From contig JASJZH010000005.1 of the NCBI GenBank assembly GCA_037178975.1, forward strand, positions 9,634,501-9,698,500: a DNA stretch of 64,000 bases, given 5' to 3'. Below, piece after piece: positions 54,601-64,000 of this stretch. The notes under the pieces were generated by a model. That model saw only the letters and a list, made by a program, of their open reading frames with translations. It had not been told where the DNA came from and did no database searches. Source of the DNA: Oscheius tipulae (taxonomy: Eukaryota; Nematoda; Chromadorea; Rhabditida; Rhabditidae). A program made the translations under genes and the position numbers. Each line of letters begins with the position of its first letter. Within the stretch, counting starts at the first letter, position 1.

Positions 54601-57600
54601 GCAAGCACCCCAACTTCGAGAAGCCCAAGCCGCCGAAGGGAAAGCAGGCCGAGGCCCACTTTGCCATGCGCCATTACGCCGGAACTGTCCGTTACAACGT
54701 GATGAACTGGCTCGAGAAGAACAAGGACCCTCTGAACGACACCGTCGTCCAGTGCATGAAGCTGTCCAAGGCCAATGCTCTCGTTGTCGAGATCTGGCAA
54801 GACTACACTACTCAGGAGGAGGCTGCCGCCATGGCCAAGGGAGGTGGAAAGAAGAAGGGAAAGTCTGGCTCGTTCATGACCGTCTCTATGCTTTATCGCG
54901 AGTCGCTGAACAAGCTCATGACCATGCTTCACAGCACCCACCCCCACTTCATCCGTTGTATCATCCCCAACGAGAAGAAGCAGTCTGGAATGATCGATGC
55001 CGCTCTCGTGCTGAACCAGCTCACCTGCAACGGTGTATTGGAAGGTATCCGTATTTGCCGAAAGGGATTCCCCAACAGAACCCTCCATCCCGACTTCGTC
55101 CAGCGCTATGCCATCCTCGCTGCCGATGAGGCTCTGATCGGAAAGGAAGATCCCAAGAAGGGAGCCGCGGCCATGCTGGCTCGTCTCGTCAAGGAGAAGA
55201 AGCTCGGCGAGGAAGAGTTCCGCGTCGGTCTGACCAAGGTCTTCTTCAAGGCCGGAATTGTTGCCAAGCTTGAAGATCAGCGTGACTCCCGTCTCGCCGA
55301 ACTCATCACTGGATTACAGGCTCAGATCAAGTGGTACTTCCAGACCGTGAGTTTCTGTGTCTCCCACCAAGAAAACAGATAATGAATTCAGATCGAGAAG
55401 AAGAGACGTGTCGAGAGAATCGAAGGAGTCAAGATCGTTCAGCGCAACATCCGCAACTGGTCCACCCTGCGCACCTGGGTCTGGTTCAAGCTGCTCGGTA
55501 AGATCAAGCCTCTTATCGCCTCCGGAAAGATCGAGGAGCTGTACGAGAAGCTCCAGGAGACTGTCACCAACCTCAAGGATACTTTGGAGAAGGAGGGAGA
55601 GATGACCAAGCAGCTGGCCGAGAGCTCCGAGCGTGTCCAGAAGGAGACTGCCGAGCTGCTGGCTCAGCTCGAGGCTACTCGCGGAAGCAACACTGAGATC
55701 GAGGAGCGTATGGCCATGATGAACGAGCAGAAGGCTGCCCTCGAGAGCAAGCTGGCCGAACAACAGAAGCGTCTCGAGTCCGAGGAGGGTTCCGCCCAGG
55801 AGCTCAATGCTGCCAAGAAGCGTGTTGAGCAGGAGTGCGCCGAGCTGAAGAAGAGCTGTCAAGACCTCGATCTGTCGCTGAAGAAGAGCGAGGCCGAGAG
55901 AAATGCCAAAGAACATCAGATCCGTGCCCTTCAGGACGAGATGCGTCAGCAGGACGAGCACATCAGCAAACTGTCCAAGGAGCGCAAGCAGCAGGAGGAG
56001 ACCAACAAGAAGTTGAGCGAGGATCTGGCCGCTGCCGAGGAGCAGAACCTGGCCATGAACAAGCTCAAGGCCAAGCTTATGCAGACCCTGGAAGACTCGG
56101 AGGCCAGCATGGAGCGCGAGAAGAGAAACCGCGCTGACATGGACAAGGCTAAGAGAAAGGCCGAGGGAGAGCTGAAGATCGCCCAGGAGGAGATGGAAGA
56201 GCTGTCCAAGGCCAAGTCCGACGCTGAGAACTCTCTCCGTCGCAAGGAGACTGAGCTCCACAACCTCGGAATGAAGCTGGAGGACGAGCAGGCTGCCGTT
56301 GCCAAACTCCAGAAGGGAATCCAGGCCGATGAGGCCAAGATGAAAGATCTCCAGGACCAGCTGGCTGATGAGAAGGAAGCTCGCTCTCGTGCTGACCGTG
56401 CTCGCGCTGATCAACAGGTAATGAGAGTCAGGGAGATAGAGAGACAGAGGATATAGAAAGACATAGAGACGGAAAGGCAGAGACAGAGACTAGTTTGCAA
56501 AACCTAGTTTACAGAACGAGTACGATGAGCTCACTGACCAACTAGAGGAGCAGGCTCGTGCTTTCACCGCCCAGGTTGAGCTCGGAAAGAAGAAGGACTC
56601 TGAGGTGGCCAAGCTTCGTCGTGATCTCGAGGAAGCCAATCTCAAGTTCGGAGAACAGCTCGCTTCCCTCAAGAAGAAGAGTGCCGACTCTGTCCAGGAA
56701 CTGTCCGACCAGGTGGAGCAGCTCCAGAAGCAGAAGGCCCGTTCTGAGAAGGAAAAGAACCACATGCAGAGAGAATTCGACGAGGCTTCCGCTGCTCTGG
56801 ACCACGAGGCCAAGGCCCGTGCCGATCAGGAGAGAATCGCCAAGGGACACGAGGTCAGACTGCTCGAGCTCCGTCTCAAGGCTGACGAACAATCCCGTCA
56901 GCTCCAGGACTTTGTCTCTCACAAGGGACGCATCCACTCTGAGAACTCGGATCTGGCTCGCCAGGTCGAGGACCTCGAGTCTAAGATCCAGGCTGCTACC
57001 CGTCTTCGTCTCCAGTTCAGCAACGAACTCGACGGAGCTAAGAGACAGGCCGATGAGGAGAGTCGCGAGAGACAGAACCTGAGCAACCTGAGCAAGACCC
57101 TCCAGCGCGAGCTCGAGCAGCTCCGCGAGTCCATCGAGGACGAGGTTGCTGGCAAGGCCGAATCCAACCGCCAACTGCAGAAGGCCCAGGTTGAACTCGA
57201 TGGCTGGCGCTCTAAGTTCGAGGCCGAGGGACTCATCGGTGCTGACGAGTTCGACGAGGTCAAGAAGAGACAGCACGCCAAGACCAGCGAGATCCAGGAC
57301 TCTCTCGATGCAGCCAACGCCAAAATTGTGGCTCTCGAGAACGCTCGCAGTCGTCTGTCCGCCGAGGCTGACACCAACCGTCTCGAGGCCGAACACCACG
57401 CCCAGGCTGTCGCCTCTCTTGAGAAGAAACAGAAAGCCTTCGACAAGGTCATCGACGAATGGAAGAAGAAGGTCGACGACCTCTACCTTGAGCTCGATGG
57501 AGCCCAAAGAGATGCTCGCTCTCTGTCCTCGGAAGCTCACAAGCTCCGTGGTCATCACGATGCTCTCGCCGACCAGGTTGAGGGACTCAAGAGAGAGAAC

Positions 57601-59115
57601 AAGTCTCTGGGAGATGAGGTCCGTGACCTGACTGAGTCTCTCGGAGAGGGAGGACGCGCCACCCACGCCATGTCCAAGCTGCTCCGACGCTTCGAAATGG
57701 AGAAGGAGGAGCTCCAACGTGGACTTGATGAGGCTGAAGCTGCTCTGGAGGCTGAGGAAAGCAAGAGTCTCCGCTGCCAGATCGAGATCCAGCAGATCCG
57801 TGCCGAGATCGAGAAACGCATCCAGGAGAAGGAGGAAGAGTTCGAGAATTCTCGCAAGGTCCACCAGCAGACCCTCGACTCGATTGCCGCCACTCTGGAG
57901 GCTGAGACCAAGGCCAAGTCTGAGCTGTTCCGTGTCAAGAAGAAGCTCGAGGCTGACATCAACGAGCTCGAGATTGCCCTGGATCATGCTAACAAGGCCA
58001 ACGAGGACGCCCAGAAGAACATCCGGTAAGTGGGCTGGTGTAATGTAAATACGAGATTTTCAGTCGCTACCTCGACCAAGTCCGCGAGCTCCAGCAGATC
58101 ATTGACGAAGAGCAGAAACGCCGCGAGGAGTTCAGAGAGCATCTGCTCCACTCCGAAAGGAAGTTGGCTGTCGCCAAGCAGGAGCAAGAGGAGCTTATTG
58201 TCAAGCTCGAGGCTGTTGAGCGTGCCCGTCGCCAGGTCGAGCAGAACGTCAAGGAGCATCAGGAGCAGAACAACGAGCTCAGCTCCAACAACGCTTCCCT
58301 CGTCTCGGCCAAGAACCAGCTCGACAACGAGATCTCTCTGCTCAGAAGCGACATCGCCGAGGCTCAAACCGAGCTGGCTGCCTCTGATGAGCGCAGTCGT
58401 CGTGCCATGTCCGATGCCGCCAAGTTGGCTGAGGATCTCCGTCACGAGCAGGAGCACAGCCAACAGCTCGAGAGGTACAAGAAGCAGCTCGAGAGTCAGG
58501 TCAAGGTAGGCAATCTTTTTCGAAACGCAAAGCTTTTGGTATTGTTCGAAAATTGAACCCTTCGCCGTCTCATTCATAATCAGACAGTACTGACTGCGCT
58601 ATGCTGCAAAAGGCGCCGGCAGCTTTCCGCTTGCTATTGCAAGCTACAATCTTTCAGGACATGCAAGAGCGCTCCGATGCCGCTGAGGCTTCCGTCATCA
58701 AGGGAGGAGCCAAGGCCATCCAGAAGGCCGAGCAGAGGCTGAAGACGCTCCAGACTGACATGGAGGCCGAGACCCGTCGCTCGACCGAGGCTGCCAAGAA
58801 TCTGGCTCGTGCTGACCGTCGCGTCCGCGAATTCGACTTCCAGGTCGGAGAGGACAAGAAGAACTACGACAAACTGAGCGAGCTTGTGGAGAAGCTCACC
58901 GCCAAGCTGAAGATCCAGAAGAAGCAGCTCGAGGACGCGGTTTGTATCTTTTCTTGCAATCAATTGAGAGATATTTTTAGGAAGAGCAGGCGAACTCCCA
59001 TTTGACCAAGTACAGATCCGTCCAATTGGCTCTGGAGACGGCTGAGGAACGCGCTGATTCTGCCGAACAGTGCCTGACTCGCATCAGATCTTCCAGAAGC
59101 CGTTCCGACAAGTAG
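51674..59115 (+). CDS. Muscle myosin heavy chain (class II, UNC-54/MYO-like)
   Basis: The thick-filament motor of muscle. Fourteen exons with consistent phase: 51674-51736, 51777-51905, 51946-52086, 52620-52983, 53023-53393, 53435-53510, 53982-54100, 54142-54465, 54507-55346, 55392-56417, 56515-58025, 58064-58505, 58658-58939, 58981-59115; 1,940 aa. The start [18 protein letters not shown] is almost the UNC-54 N-terminus. Motor landmarks: P-loop GESGAGKT, switch 1 [10 protein letters not shown], switch 2 DIAGFEIF, relay [11 protein letters not shown], loop 2 [12 protein letters not shown], the SH1/SH2 helix region [19 protein letters not shown]. The neck has [15 protein letters not shown]. 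The rod is a continuous coiled coil with 28-residue periodicity. The tail ends abruptly in [11 protein letters not shown], shorter than the Ser/Ala-rich tailpiece of UNC-54. No mutually exclusive alternative exons, as in insect Mhc, are seen. AATAAA lies 54 nt after the stop. Codon use is strongly biased to C/G-ending codons, as expected for high expression. Confidence 0.97.
52315..52375 (+). repeat. Possible tRNA-derived fragment in a myosin intron
   Basis: A B-box-like CCCAGGTTCGAATCCAAATC is present but no convincing A box precedes it. It lies in the longest 5' intron (52087-52619). Confidence 0.35.
53871..53926. repeat. Hairpin repeat copy in a myosin intron
   Basis: GTTCGGCAAAGTTGTAG, loop CTTTTGACATG, then a diverged right part ACTTGTACAAAGTTGTAG that repeats the left arm in direct orientation. 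It lies in the intron 53511-53981. Confidence 0.7.
58550..58618 (-). repeat. tRNA-derived SINE-like fragment in a myosin intron
   Basis: On the minus strand CATAGCGCAGTCAGTACTG (A box) and AAGGGTTCAATTTTCG (degenerate B box) at tRNA spacing, within the short intron 58506-58657. Confidence 0.6.
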
Positions 59116-59168
59116 AGAACGACTTGCCTCGGAATAACTCTATAGATTTCAATTTCCAAATGACCCAA

Positions 59169-59174
59169 AATAAA
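59169..59174 (+). terminator. Poly(A) signal of the myosin gene
   Basis: AATAAA 54 nt after the stop at 59115; the convergent fucosyltransferase ends 157 nt further on. Confidence 0.75.
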
Positions 59175-59330
59175 AAGTCCGAGAGGCGAAAAAAAATTGT
59201 TGTTAGGCTTTTATAGAAGACAGTAAATTGTTGGTAGAGAGATTTTTAGTAACAAGATTTTTAACAACAGAGAACCCGTAATAGATATCTACAAAAAATA
59301 TCACAGCTAGGAATACCCGAAGATGATTGG

Positions 59331-61549
59331 CTAGAAGAAACGGTTGGCGTAGTCCTGATTACATTGTTCTTGAGGAGACTGGAATTTAGCTATGTCGTGG
59401 TACGAGTTCTTTTTGTACGGAGGCGTCTGTAGGACTCGACACAACTCGCAGAAACCGGTAGCATCGTCGTGTTCCGGGAAAACTCTGAAAATGTTTTCAT
59501 CTCTTTCGCCAGCGCGAACCTTTCTCTCTATGTCTCTCTGTCTTTCTGTTTGTCTGTCTGTATGTCTCTTTGTCTCTCTATCTAAGAACTCACTGATGCG
59601 TATTCCTCCATTTATGGTACTTTAGATACTCTTCCTTATTGGCTGCAACTTTTTTGATATGTTCCGCCACCTCCTTAAGATTTTTGAAGTCGTCGATAGC
59701 TATGAACGAGTTGGGTGGAGCCTAAAACTCTTTTTGACAGGAAATCCTATTGACTTACCCCAACAGCTTCATACTTCTTCCGTTCCAAAATTATCGGAAC
59801 CGCGTATCTCTCTCCAAGAGCGGCCCAGAACTTTTCGGTCACGTAGTCTTTGCAATTGGAGTTTTCGATGGAAAAGTAGAACTTGTACTTCCGGACAAGG
59901 GTCTTCACGCAGTCGTAGCCCTGCATATGAACTCCGGCACAGTCGGGAGCTGGACGGCCACAGGCTCCGAAAAGGTCTGCCTGGAACAGATTCATAGTAT
60001 CAGATTTTGCCTGTCTGTTTCTAGCGGTCTGTCTGTCCGAGCAGCCTTTGTCTGCCTGCTTGTCAAGTAGGCTGAAAGGTAGAACAGCGGCAAAGGTAAA
60101 ATTACTATCCGAATCAACGGCAGAGATCTTTGGAGAGCTCTGTGAGTCATGCTCTTGCGCGGTCTTGCGACGCCTACCGTTGCGGAGGCTTCCCGAGGGG
60201 CCAGGTCGCGGGGCAATACGTTCCAAAGCTGCCCAACTTTTTCTAGCAACGCCTCCACCTTTGTAGCAAGCTACTACCAATTTACCGACCTAGGAAAGAT
60301 GCAGGCCTTGATTGGGCCGCGGCGGGGATCGAACTTGGGATCCTTGAACTTGAACTGAAGAGGAATTATAATTAGACAGTTGACAGAGACAGAAAAGATG
60401 ACCGACTGACAGGACAGGGACAATGTCGATCCTGGGCAGTGACAGATTCTGGACAAATTAACAGAGACAGATCAATAGATTGAGACGGGCAGATATTTTA
60501 ACAGGAAGAGAATGAGAGCTGTAGACTGATAGAATCGCATTTAGGCAAGTAGACAGAAAAATTGGGCTGTACAGGCTGGCAGTGTAGTTTCATAGGCTGT
60601 GACCAAGAGCAACTCACATCTACACCGAAAGAAACCAGACTGTTGATGATATCCTTTCTCCTGTTCACCGTGAAGCAGTTTGAAGCCAGCCAAACTGCCG
60701 TCTTCTCTGTTTTCATGTTCCAAATCTCATCCAAATCGAGTTCAATGGCCTCCGGTCTCTCCTCACAATGTCCATACGGATACCAGATGTCAGAATGTTT
60801 CAGCGGGGTCATCGTCCAATTGATCACATCCAAAAGCCACCGTTTTAGATACTGGGCAAACAAACCAGGTTCCGGTCGGAAACGATCATTGGCCTGGCTC
60901 TCGAGACTCCACAGCACGTGGGGAACACCCGGTCTTCTGTTCTTAGGAACATTTCCCTGGCGGTAGTCGGCGCTGTGAAACAGTACGGCGTCGGCTTTCT
61001 CATAATCAGCAGGGTTTTCAGAGATTCTACAGAAGCCCTGGAAGGAGAATAGTTAATTGGTATACCGTAGACTATCTCTGTCTCTCTGTTTCTCTATTTA
61101 TCTGCCTCTCTGATTCTCTTTCTCTCTGGTTTTCTGTTTCTTTGTCTTTGATTACCATGGTAGAGAAGCAATTGCCCAGAAATCTTTCTGTAGTCACATC
61201 CATTTTGAAGAATTTAGTGGCCGAATAAATTAGAACCTGCTTCTTGTTTTCAAAGACGATTGGAACACGGACTGGTTCGAACGTTTCTGGACAAGTAAGT
61301 TGAGTTAGAAAAACAAAAAAACTCACTTTTTGGAGAGTCATTAGACAGTTTTTTGTCTTCCAATGGTTGACGTACTCTTATTTTTGCTTTTCTTGACTCC
61401 TCCACGTCAAGGGCAGTAGCTTCTAGAAACTCAATTGACAAAGAAAGGTTATCCAAGTAACCTTCGGCATTGAAGCTCAGTTCCGCTGCCAGATTATAGA
61501 GAATATAGAGCAGTATTACTAGGAAGAGCAGCCTCAAAAGAGGCTTCAT
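59331..61549 (-). CDS. Alpha-1,3-fucosyltransferase (GT10), Golgi type II membrane protein
   Basis: Transfers fucose from GDP-fucose to GlcNAc residues of glycans in the Golgi. Exons (minus, borders within a few nt): 61549-61327, 61286-61156, 61037-60618, about 59981-59759, about 59722-59594, about 59487-59331; about 425 aa. The N-terminus MKPLLRLLFLVILLYILYNL is a cytoplasmic stub plus signal-anchor helix, followed by a stem. GT10 features: ADAVLFHSADYR, VLWSLESQAN, NWTMTPLKHSDIWYPYG (the NWT..R/K..SD block), GACG (the donor-site region), and the strongest signature KFYFSIENSNCKDYVTEKFW with VPIIL after it. The C-terminus is Cys-rich (FCELCRVLQ), as in animal core-type enzymes. The intron 59982-60617 contains one copy of a roughly 220-bp repeat shared with 63.3 kb and CTGTCA-type sequence. 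Confidence 0.92.
60095..60330. repeat. Roughly 220-bp dispersed repeat, copy 1 (pair with 63312-63525)
   Basis: Aligns with 63312-63525 in the same orientation: TATCCGAATCAACGGCAGAG, TTGGAGAGCTC, GCGGAGGCTTC, ACGTTCCAAAGCTGCCCAA, TTTTCTAG(C/G)AAC, GTAGCAAGCTA and TTTACCGACCTA are shared. The end GGGGATCGAACTTGGGATCC is B-box-like on the minus strand, suggesting a tRNA-headed SINE. Intronic in the fucosyltransferase gene. Confidence 0.85.
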
Positions 61550-61924
61550 TGCTGTAACTATAGGTATTTTTTGCTTCGGTTCTGTTCCGTCAATTTTGGC
61601 AGTCAATAAAAGGAAAGACGATTTGAGGGAAATGAAGTGCGTTAAGTCCCCACGATAGAGACAGACCTCTCAGCAAAAAGTTTTAGGAAATCAATAGAGA
61701 CAGACAGAGAAACAAGAGATATGAACAGTGCAAAACAGAGAGCCAAATAGTAAATGGGCGTTAGCTGTCTCGAGTCACCTGCGTACACATCGTATTCAAT
61801 GGAACGGAACAGAGCCAAACGTGTTAGACCACTAACAGAACAGCTATAGTCCGCCTAGAGACAGACACCGAAAGGAAATAGATTGGTTCGTTCGTTAGAG
61901 TGTCGACCATTGAGTGCTGTATCT

Positions 61925-62060
61925 CTATCTCTCTGTTTCAGTGTCTTTCTGCCATCCTATTTTTCTATCTCTCTGTCTCTCTGTCTTTAATCCCCTCAAT
62001 CTCTCAATCTCTGTCTCTTTGTCTCTTTGTTTCTCAGTCTCGCAGTCTCTCTGTCTATTC
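61925..62060. repeat. TCTCTG low-complexity tract, intergenic
   Basis: Degenerate TCTCTG/TCTTTG units outside any identified gene, showing that the tracts are not strictly intronic. Confidence 0.85.
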
Positions 62061-63311
62061 GACTCAGACTATGGAAAAAAAGGCAATGGGACTGGACGAG
62101 GGTGTAGAAGCGATACGACTTGAACTGATAAGAGAGCGTAACTCGAATACACAAACCGTTCCAATACTGCAAAACTGCACATTGAAACCCCTACCCCGAG
62201 ACAATTAAACCAATTAGGAGCTAAATAAGTTGCGAGAAAGATGGAAATTCAGTCAGCTGGTTTGTTTGACAGGAACACGGCGGACCTTGTTTGCGCAAGT
62301 GTCGCCACATGAGTCTTTGCAGCCGACCTGTATGGTTTAGATGTGTCTTTTTGAACTAGTTTCGGAAATGAACAAAGCGGGCTCAAACCTCAACGTCAAC
62401 GTGGAAATGAACGGAGTCGCCCGGTTGCCAGGACACCCGAGAGTGGACCATCACACACTGGACTAATCCGGTCGAGAGAGGAATATATCAACAGAATGCG
62501 AATGCGTTCCGGTTCCTGATTGTATTGGGAAAACAGTTGACTGTCTTTTTTACGCAATCTCTACTCTTAGTTTGTTCTGACCCTCTTTTGGGGACCCAGA
62601 ACCGCGGTCGAGGGAGAGTCGTTTTGGTACTTCCAGGTGTCCATCTCCAAGGATGACGTGATGTAGAAGTGTTCCTACTTGATTTGCAAGTAGTCTTAAT
62701 GTTATTGCATGCAAAAACACGGAGAGCAAAAATGGGGAGAGGGGGGGTTGGGCAGCTTTGAGATCCACTGTTTCTTGGAGCAAAGATCCAGTCCTGAACG
62801 TGAAGATATCGAACTTTCCATCTGTTAGGCTACCACTCGGTAAGCACGTTCCTCCTAATACTTTTCTTGGTGTTTTTTTGACATTTTCGTTGCAAAACGA
62901 TCTTATCGTAATACACTTTTAGCTCAACTGACGCAAAGTAAGCAACATCTTTAGACAGGCTTACAATCCAGAACTCTGGAAATCTAATCTACTGACAGAA
63001 TTTGAGTTGATAGAAGCTGCGATGCAACAAACACAATCATAGATACCGTTGACGATGGCTTCGTCGCTCTTTAGACATGAATTAGCATTGACAACAGGCG
63101 GCTCCCCCAATAGAGAAGTTCCCAAGTTCCCCTTACTCTTGTCAACTAAACTATTGACATGGCATGACTTCCAGCTTTTGTTTCGTAGTCACGGACAGAA
63201 CGGACTCTATTTGGTAGTTGAGATTCAATTGGATCCGAACTATGAAAGCGTGATGGTGTCATTGGTTGTCTCTTTGTTTGCCCGTGGCCACGAAGGTAAA
63301 GGTTAAAGGGT

Positions 63312-63525
63312 ACAGTTTCTATCCGAATCAACGGCAGAGATCCTTGGAGAGCTCGATGAGACAAGCTCCTGCGAGGTGTAGTGACGCCGACCGATGCGGA
63401 GGCTTCTCAAGGGACATTACGTTCCAAAGCTGCCCAATCTTTTCTAGGAACACCTTCACCTTCGTAGCAAGCTATTTTACCGACCTACGAGAGGATGGAA
63501 GCCTCGGTTTGACCGCGGCTGCGCA
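63312..63525. repeat. Roughly 220-bp dispersed repeat, copy 2 (pair with 60095-60330)
   Basis: Intergenic copy of the element at 60095-60330, in the same orientation, with scattered substitutions and short indels. The similarity ends around GACCGCGGCTGCGCAGC. Confidence 0.85.
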
Positions 63526-64000
63526 GCTTCTTTAACATACGTTCCCAATTTTCCCTAAAGCTGACTTGCCAATTTAACTTTTGACACGCCATGACTTGCA
63601 GCTTTTTTCTCGTGGTGATGCACGGACGGACGGACAACATTACACTTTAGTAGTAGAGAGATAAGGTGATAAGTCAGGCGTGAGCAGGCAAGGTTGAAGC
63701 TCTTCAGTTTTGAGTGTTCAACTGTTTCTTACCGTATTCCGTGACAAGCTTCCACAAGTTCTTTGTCTCTGTTATGCAACAAGCCAGCGATTAGCAGCGA
63801 TGTCCTCGCAGTGATCTGGACAGTGAACCCGCCTTACCTATTCAGATCTTAGCTGTCTCGCGGTAATCAGTCGAGAGAATGTAACACATTCGTTGTTCCT
63901 CAGACTGAAGAAATTCTTATTAAGTCACCTCCTCCTCCTACCCGATCCCACCGACATTTCCTCATGGCTCACTCTCTCTCATAATTTCAGAACCCATAAT

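Larger units (their letters stand above)
61550..64000. other. Right-end interval without a recognisable gene
   Basis: No exon with a recognisable product and no RNA gene was found. Contents: GACAGAG stretch near 61695-61720, a TCTCTG tract (61925-62060), and repeat copy 2 (63312-63525). It should hold the fucosyltransferase promoter near 61550-61900. Exons of a gene starting beyond the window cannot be excluded. Confidence 0.55.

Noticed and set aside
55314-56414. A 366-codon minus-strand open frame, and a 481-codon one at 56542-57987
   Set aside because: Both are antisense shadows of the myosin rod. The strong codon bias of the rod (GAG, AAG, CTC) leaves the complement free of stops and yields Leu-rich nonsense.
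1-64000. CRISPR array, prophage, bacterial operon or integrative element
   Set aside because: The spliced animal genes, poly(A) signals and absence of regularly spaced identical repeats rule these out. No transposase, reverse transcriptase or integrase reading frame was recognised either.

Overview
The window is eukaryotic, animal and most likely from a nematode. Coding sequence is split by GT..AG introns, many only 38-45 nt long and ending in TTTCAG-like acceptors. The protein content fits: an UNC-54-like muscle myosin, a cytoplasmic intermediate filament with a lamin-type tail, two receptor tyrosine kinases of the nematode KIN-15/KIN-16 type, a SLO-2 potassium channel and IFT80 (CHE-2). A TANGO1-like protein argues against a close Caenorhabditis relative, so an early-branching or free-living lineage is possible. 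I cannot name the species. No bacterial, viral or CRISPR material was recognised.

Layout. Minus strand 2-11657: SLO-2/KCNT sodium-activated K+ channel, with a tRNA-Gln gene nested in its first intron. 12.8-13.5 kb: possible exons of an unidentified minus-strand gene. Minus 14072-19259: TANGO1/MIA3-like ER export receptor with His-rich luminal repeats. Minus 20016-22445: short-chain dehydrogenase with an ER-retrieval tail. 22.4-26.0 kb: no recognisable gene. Plus 25999-29306: small KIN-16-like receptor kinase. Plus 29419-30885: secreted, probably GPI-anchored class 3 lipase. Plus 31187-33713: intermediate filament. Minus 34577-35267: phosphomevalonate kinase. Plus 36390-38717: endophilin B with two competing 3' ends. 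Plus 39073-41202: an unusual receptor with a Cys-rich three-finger/ET-like ectodomain, one membrane helix and a PP1-like phosphatase domain that has lost its metal ligands. Minus 41759-43529: PAF1. Plus 44178-47554: second receptor kinase, with a vWA-like ectodomain. Minus 47561-51015: IFT80. Plus 51674-59115: muscle myosin heavy chain, 1,940 aa. Minus 59331-61549: alpha-1,3-fucosyltransferase. 61.6-64 kb: repeats and no clear gene.

The genes do not form one pathway. They are ordinary neighbours of a compact animal genome: muscle and cytoskeleton (myosin, filament), secretion and membrane traffic (TANGO1, endophilin), cilia (IFT80), transcription (PAF1), excitability (SLO-2), lipid and isoprenoid metabolism (SDR, lipase, PMVK), glycosylation (fucosyltransferase) and receptor signalling.

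Non-coding DNA is rich in four repeat types: (1) degenerate TCTCTG/GACAGAGA tracts in at least one intron of nearly every gene; (2) a roughly 50-bp imperfect hairpin repeat with about eleven copies; (3) tRNA-derived SINE-like fragments; (4) longer repeats present in pairs. Gene models were built by hand. Reading-phase agreement was checked across every exon junction for SLO-2, TANGO1, the SDR, the first receptor kinase, the lipase, the pseudophosphatase receptor and myosin. The other models carry approximate exon borders (within a few nt to tens of nt).
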